Shown: one piece after another, positions 49,460 through 51,754 of the stretch
Layout of the letters: each line of letters opens with the position of its first letter
How positions within the stretch are numbered: position 1 is the stretch's first letter
Assembly: GCA_049604415.1 (NCBI GenBank)
Contig: JBMYTN010000030.1
Span: 1 to 51,754, forward strand
DNA from: JBMYTN01 sp049604415
GTDB taxonomy: Bacteria > Pseudomonadota > Alphaproteobacteria > Rhodospirillales > Rhodospirillaceae
Direction: 5' to 3'
Length of the DNA stretch: 51,754 nucleotides
The notes under the pieces: model-generated
The model's input: only the letters and a program-made list of their open reading frames with translations
Database searches by the model: none
What the model was told of the DNA's origin: nothing
Position numbers and translations under genes: made by a program

Positions 49460-50302
49460 ATGGCGCAGATTGTTGGCGGGCTGACGACCTCGCATATTCC
49501 CGCCATTGGGGCCGCAATTGCCAAAAAGCAGTTCGAGGATCCCTATTGGAAGCCCTTTTTTGACGGCTATCCGGCGGCTCGGGATTGGCTTGCGGAGGTC
49601 AAACCCGACCTGGCCATCGTGATCTATAATGACCATGGCCTGAATTTTTTCCTCGACAAGCAGCCGACCTTTGCCATTGGCGCGGCTCCGGAATACCGCA
49701 CCGAGGATGAAGGCTGGGGCATTCCGGTGATCCCGCCGTTTCAGGGCAATGCCAAATTCTCCTGGCACCTGATTGAACAGGTCATGGCCGACGAATTTGA
49801 TCTGACCACCTGTCAGGAGATGGCGGTGGATCACGGCTTCACGGTGCCGATGCAGCTGTTCTGGCCCGATTTTAGCTATGCCGGGATCCAAACTGTGCCG
49901 GTCTGCGTCAACACAGTGCAGCACCCCCTGCCCTCGCCCAAGCGCTGCTTCCAATTGGGCCAAGCCATTGGCCGGGCAGTGGCGTCCTATCCGGAAGACA
50001 TCAAGGTCGTTGTCCTGGGCACAGGTGGGCTGTCACACCAATTGGACGGCCAGCGCGCGGGCTTCATCAACAAAGAGTTCGACCAGCTGTGCATGAAAAA
50101 GATCGTCGATGATCCCGAGCATTTCTTGGATTACACGATCCATGACATGGTCCGGGAAGCTGGGGCCCAAGGGGCTGAGTTCATTCTCTGGCTGATGATG
50201 CGCGGGGCCTTGCTGGGCACGGTGCGCAAAGTGCACGCCAATTACCACATCCCGATTTCCAACACCGCCGCCGGGGTGATGGTGTTGGACAACGCGGCCT
50301 GA
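49460..50302 (+). CDS. ligB: Dioxygenase large (beta) subunit LigB, copy 2
   Basis: The 280-residue extradiol dioxygenase catalytic subunit keeps the Fe(II) ligands His12 (TSHIPAIG), His59 (YNDHG) and Glu240 (AEFILW) and the base His193 (GTGGLSHQ). It shares the fold and many blocks with copy 1 but differs throughout (for example PYWKPFFDGYPAARDWLAE here against PYWQPVFQGYEASKRWMAE). It is last in the rightward operon and followed by a terminator. Two active-looking copies suggest different substrates or different conditions of expression. Confidence 0.92.
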   Translation: MAQIVGGLTTSHIPAIGAAIAKKQFEDPYWKPFFDGYPAARDWLAEVKPDLAIVIYNDHGLNFFLDKQPTFAIGAAPEYRTEDEGWGIPVIPPFQGNAKFSWHLIEQVMADEFDLTTCQEMAVDHGFTVPMQLFWPDFSYAGIQTVPVCVNTVQHPLPSPKRCFQLGQAIGRAVASYPEDIKVVVLGTGGLSHQLDGQRAGFINKEFDQLCMKKIVDDPEHFLDYTIHDMVREAGAQGAEFILWLMMRGALLGTVRKVHANYHIPISNTAAGVMVLDNAA

Positions 50303-50353
50303 TTGGTGCGGTCCTTGACTTGAAGCAGTCCCTCTAAGTCTTGTACTTTTAAG

Positions 50354-50383
50354 CGAGTCCTGTCGCCTGACAGGGCTCGTTTT
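50354..50383 (+). terminator. Rho-independent terminator after ligB copy 2
   Basis: CGAGTCCTGTC and GACAGGGCTCG form an 11-bp stem (one G-T pair) with a GCCT loop, followed by TTTT. It ends the rightward catabolic operon 52 bases after ligB. Confidence 0.85.
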
Positions 50384-50550
50384 GCATCGAGTCGACCGAT
50401 CTTCTTGGCGCGAAAAACTGGGTTCACTCGGACAACCCTAGTTTTCTTATGTTAATTCAAACGGTTGTAGACCAGCCTGCGGGCCGTTTGCCTTTTTCAT
50501 CCATTCCCCCCATACTGATTTCCCTCGTTCTATTCTGGAGGCAGAAAGCC

Positions 50551-51222
50551 ATGGATGGAAGACAAGACATCAACCTTGGGGGAACCGCAGGAGCGGTCGC
50601 TCAGGAACTGCAACAGCAGGTCGCGTCTCAAAAAACCGGAGCCAACAACGCTCCATCGGCACAGCCGCCGCAAGCCAGCCCCGTTGGTGGGGCCAGCACG
50701 TCCGGATCCAATCTGTCCGGTCAGCAGCAGCAAACGCCGCAACCCAACACCTCAATCGTCGGCTCTCCGCCGGAACCCAGCGCCAATCCGCGCACCGTTC
50801 TGGACCAGGAGACCCTGTCTAACGTGTCCCAATTCACCTTGGGGGACGTGGAGTTCCAGGTGCCTTCGCGGGCCCAGCTAGTCGCCTATCGCCGCAGCCA
50901 GGAAGCTGAAGCGGAGCAGCAAGCCGCTGAGCAACGCGCTGCCGCTGCCGCCAGAGCTCAGGAAACCGAAGTCCAAACGACCAATGTCGAGCGGGCTGAG
51001 GGTACCCCTGGGACGGAAACCGGCACCGGTGGTGAAGTGGAAGCCAGCGTCGGCGGTGGTGATACCGGCAATGCGGCTGAGCTTACCGGCACGGCGGGTG
51101 CTGCTGTGGCTGCCAGCGCGGTTCAAGCCAGTGGCGCTGCCCAACAGGGCGGTCAAACCACGGCCCAACAGCGCGCGGTTGACGCCAGACCCCGGACCGC
51201 GACGGTCAATCTGGACGCTTAA
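50551..51222 (+). CDS. Hypothetical low-complexity protein
   Basis: I do not recognise this protein. It is 223 residues, rich in Ala, Gln, Thr, Gly and Glu, with no cysteine, no signal peptide and no membrane segment. A slightly less biased segment, TVLDQETLSNVSQFTLGDVE (near residues 87-106) and FQVPSRAQLVAYRRSQEAEA, precedes an Ala/Glu/Gln-rich helix and then a Gly/Ala/Thr-rich tail. ATG 50551 has a GGAGG site 9 bases upstream; an earlier in-frame ATG at 50449 lacks one. A terminator follows, so it is probably a real single-gene unit. Confidence 0.7.
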   Translation: MDGRQDINLGGTAGAVAQELQQQVASQKTGANNAPSAQPPQASPVGGASTSGSNLSGQQQQTPQPNTSIVGSPPEPSANPRTVLDQETLSNVSQFTLGDVEFQVPSRAQLVAYRRSQEAEAEQQAAEQRAAAAARAQETEVQTTNVERAEGTPGTETGTGGEVEASVGGGDTGNAAELTGTAGAAVAASAVQASGAAQQGGQTTAQQRAVDARPRTATVNLDA

Positions 51223-51253
51223 GCCTTTCCAGGCTTGCTTTCCTCCGGACAAA

Positions 51254-51285
51254 AGCCCGGCCCGCATAAAGCGGGCGGGGTTTTT
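51254..51285 (+). terminator. Terminator after the low-complexity protein
   Basis: GCCCGGCCCGC and GCGGGCGGGG pair around an ATAAA loop, with one mismatch, followed by TTTTT. It lies about 30 bases after the stop codon. Confidence 0.8.
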
Positions 51286-51418
51286 GTGCGTGGATGAAAC
51301 CGGGCCATTGGTCGATATCTGCCAGCGCCATATTGGCAACAGAAAACTTGTTTCCCGATCTTGATTTCCGCTGACATCGTACCGTCAAAAAACTTTTACC
51401 GATTGGCGAAAAACATGC

Positions 51419-51448
51419 TTGCCAAGCCCCGCCGGGCTTAGTAATTAT
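51419..51448 (+). promoter_or_regulatory. Promoter of the tRNA-Asp gene
   Basis: TTGCCA at 51419-51424 and TAATTA at 51442-51447 are separated by 17 bases, an ideal sigma-70 spacing. The tRNA begins 14 bases after the -10. A GC-rich discriminator (CGCGCC) typical of stable-RNA promoters follows. The gap 51286-51418 shows no gene. Confidence 0.7.
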
Positions 51449-51461
51449 CGCGCCCTCGGTT

Positions 51462-51538
51462 GCGGGTGTAGCTCAGTTGGTTAGAGCGCTGGCCTGTCAC
51501 GCCAGAGGTCGCGGGTTCGAGTCCCGTCACTCCCGCCA
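51462..51538 (+). tRNA. tRNA-Asp (anticodon GTC)
   Basis: The 77-base gene folds as a cloverleaf: 5' acceptor strand GCGGGTG, D arm starting GCTCAG, anticodon stem CTGGC/GCCAG with anticodon GTC, T stem GCGGG/CCCGT with loop TTCGAGT, then 3' acceptor CACTCCC, discriminator G and encoded CCA. G73 is the aspartate discriminator. The acceptor pairing has one C-C mismatch at position 2-71 and one G-T pair at 4-69. This mismatch is unusual and may reflect a join between two related genes (see findings). Confidence 0.93.
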
Positions 51539-51540
51539 CA

Positions 51541-51754
51541 ATACTGAGTATTAATTGAGATTTATTATCAACAAAACTGCTACGTTTGATACCTGTACAG
51601 ATCAGTTAATAGTGCTATAAATATTTTAATTAATATAAGAATCCTCAAGCTTAAAGTATTGAGGTAGGTATTGATTTAACAATGATTTATAATTTTTTAT
51701 CTGAATATTTATCAATAATAATTTTTTTATTTATAGCTATTTTTTTAAGCATTG
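51541..51754. other. AT-rich segment unlike the rest of the window
   Basis: By hand count this stretch has about 46 G or C in 214 bases (about 21%), against roughly 60% or more to its left. The change is at the tRNA 3' end. Before nuoA, 51541-51681 holds no gene and looks like AT-rich spacer. Confidence 0.85.
51682..51754 (+). CDS. nuoA: NADH-quinone oxidoreductase subunit A (NuoA), 5' fragment
   Basis: The ATG at 51682 opens a frame to the window end. Its 24 codons contain FLSEYLSIIIFLFIAIFLS, matching the N-terminal first helix of NuoA (the EYLPI-xFL pattern of other alphaproteobacteria). NuoA is a small membrane subunit of complex I. The order tRNA-Asp then nuoA is, from memory, common in alphaproteobacteria. 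Codons are extremely AT-rich, unlike every other gene here, so the fragment probably belongs to a different genome or replicon. Truncated by the window end. Confidence 0.65.
   Translation, partial: MIYNFLSEYLSIIIFLFIAIFLSI

Overview
The window reads as a GC-rich alphaproteobacterium, most like the Rhodospirillales/Rhodospirillaceae. The evidence is the complete mraZ-to-ftsZ division/cell-wall (dcw) cluster followed by lpxC, bamD, recN and DNA ligase, an FtsZ tail of alphaproteobacterial type, and meso-diaminopimelate-type MurE. No rRNA, CRISPR array or insertion sequence is visible. Nearly all long reverse-strand open frames across the left half are GC-rich shadows.

Region 1 (1-495) has no gene but holds two arrays of CCA-type boxes spaced 10 bp apart, probable operators of MraZ. 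Region 2 (496-21079) is the dcw operon: mraZ, rsmH, ftsL, ftsI, murE, murF, mraY, murD, ftsW, murG, murC, murB, ddl, ftsQ, ftsA, ftsZ, mostly overlapping by 1-13 bases. FtsL, FtsQ, FtsA and FtsZ all carry unusually long low-complexity extensions. Region 3 (21080-28060) holds lpxC, bamD, recN, ligA (DNA ligase) and a GNAT acetyltransferase. Region 4 (28083-30970) has a ferric-iron ABC permease and a convergent ferric-binding protein with a Fur-like box, sharing one bidirectional terminator; no ATPase gene is present.

Region 5 (31135-35064) is an AraC-type regulator divergent from a cytochrome P450, a 2Fe-2S ferredoxin and a ferredoxin reductase, a complete class I P450 system. Region 6 (35067-36539) has an FkbM-type methyltransferase of lower GC and a bacteriohemerythrin.

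Region 7 (36587-50302) is an aromatic-acid catabolic island. A leftward operon encodes a DUF1932 dehydrogenase, protocatechuate 4,5-dioxygenase subunits (LigA, LigB), LigC, an aldo/keto reductase and a TRAP transporter (DctP, DctQ, DctM). A LysR regulator with two tandem DNA-binding domains separates it from a rightward operon: GalB (oxalomesaconate hydratase), LigK/GalC aldolase, GalD/LigU tautomerase, LigI lactonase and a second LigA/LigB pair. Together they can carry protocatechuate (and perhaps gallate) by 4,5-ring opening to pyruvate and oxaloacetate; the P450 system may feed this pathway and the TRAP system may import its substrate.

Region 8 (50303-51754) has an unidentified low-complexity protein and a tRNA-Asp gene with its promoter. 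Immediately after the tRNA the DNA drops to about 21% GC, and a partial nuoA begins at 51682. The acceptor stem of the tRNA has a C-C mismatch. This junction may be an assembly chimera or a recombination point at tRNA-Asp and should not be read as ordinary host sequence without checking.
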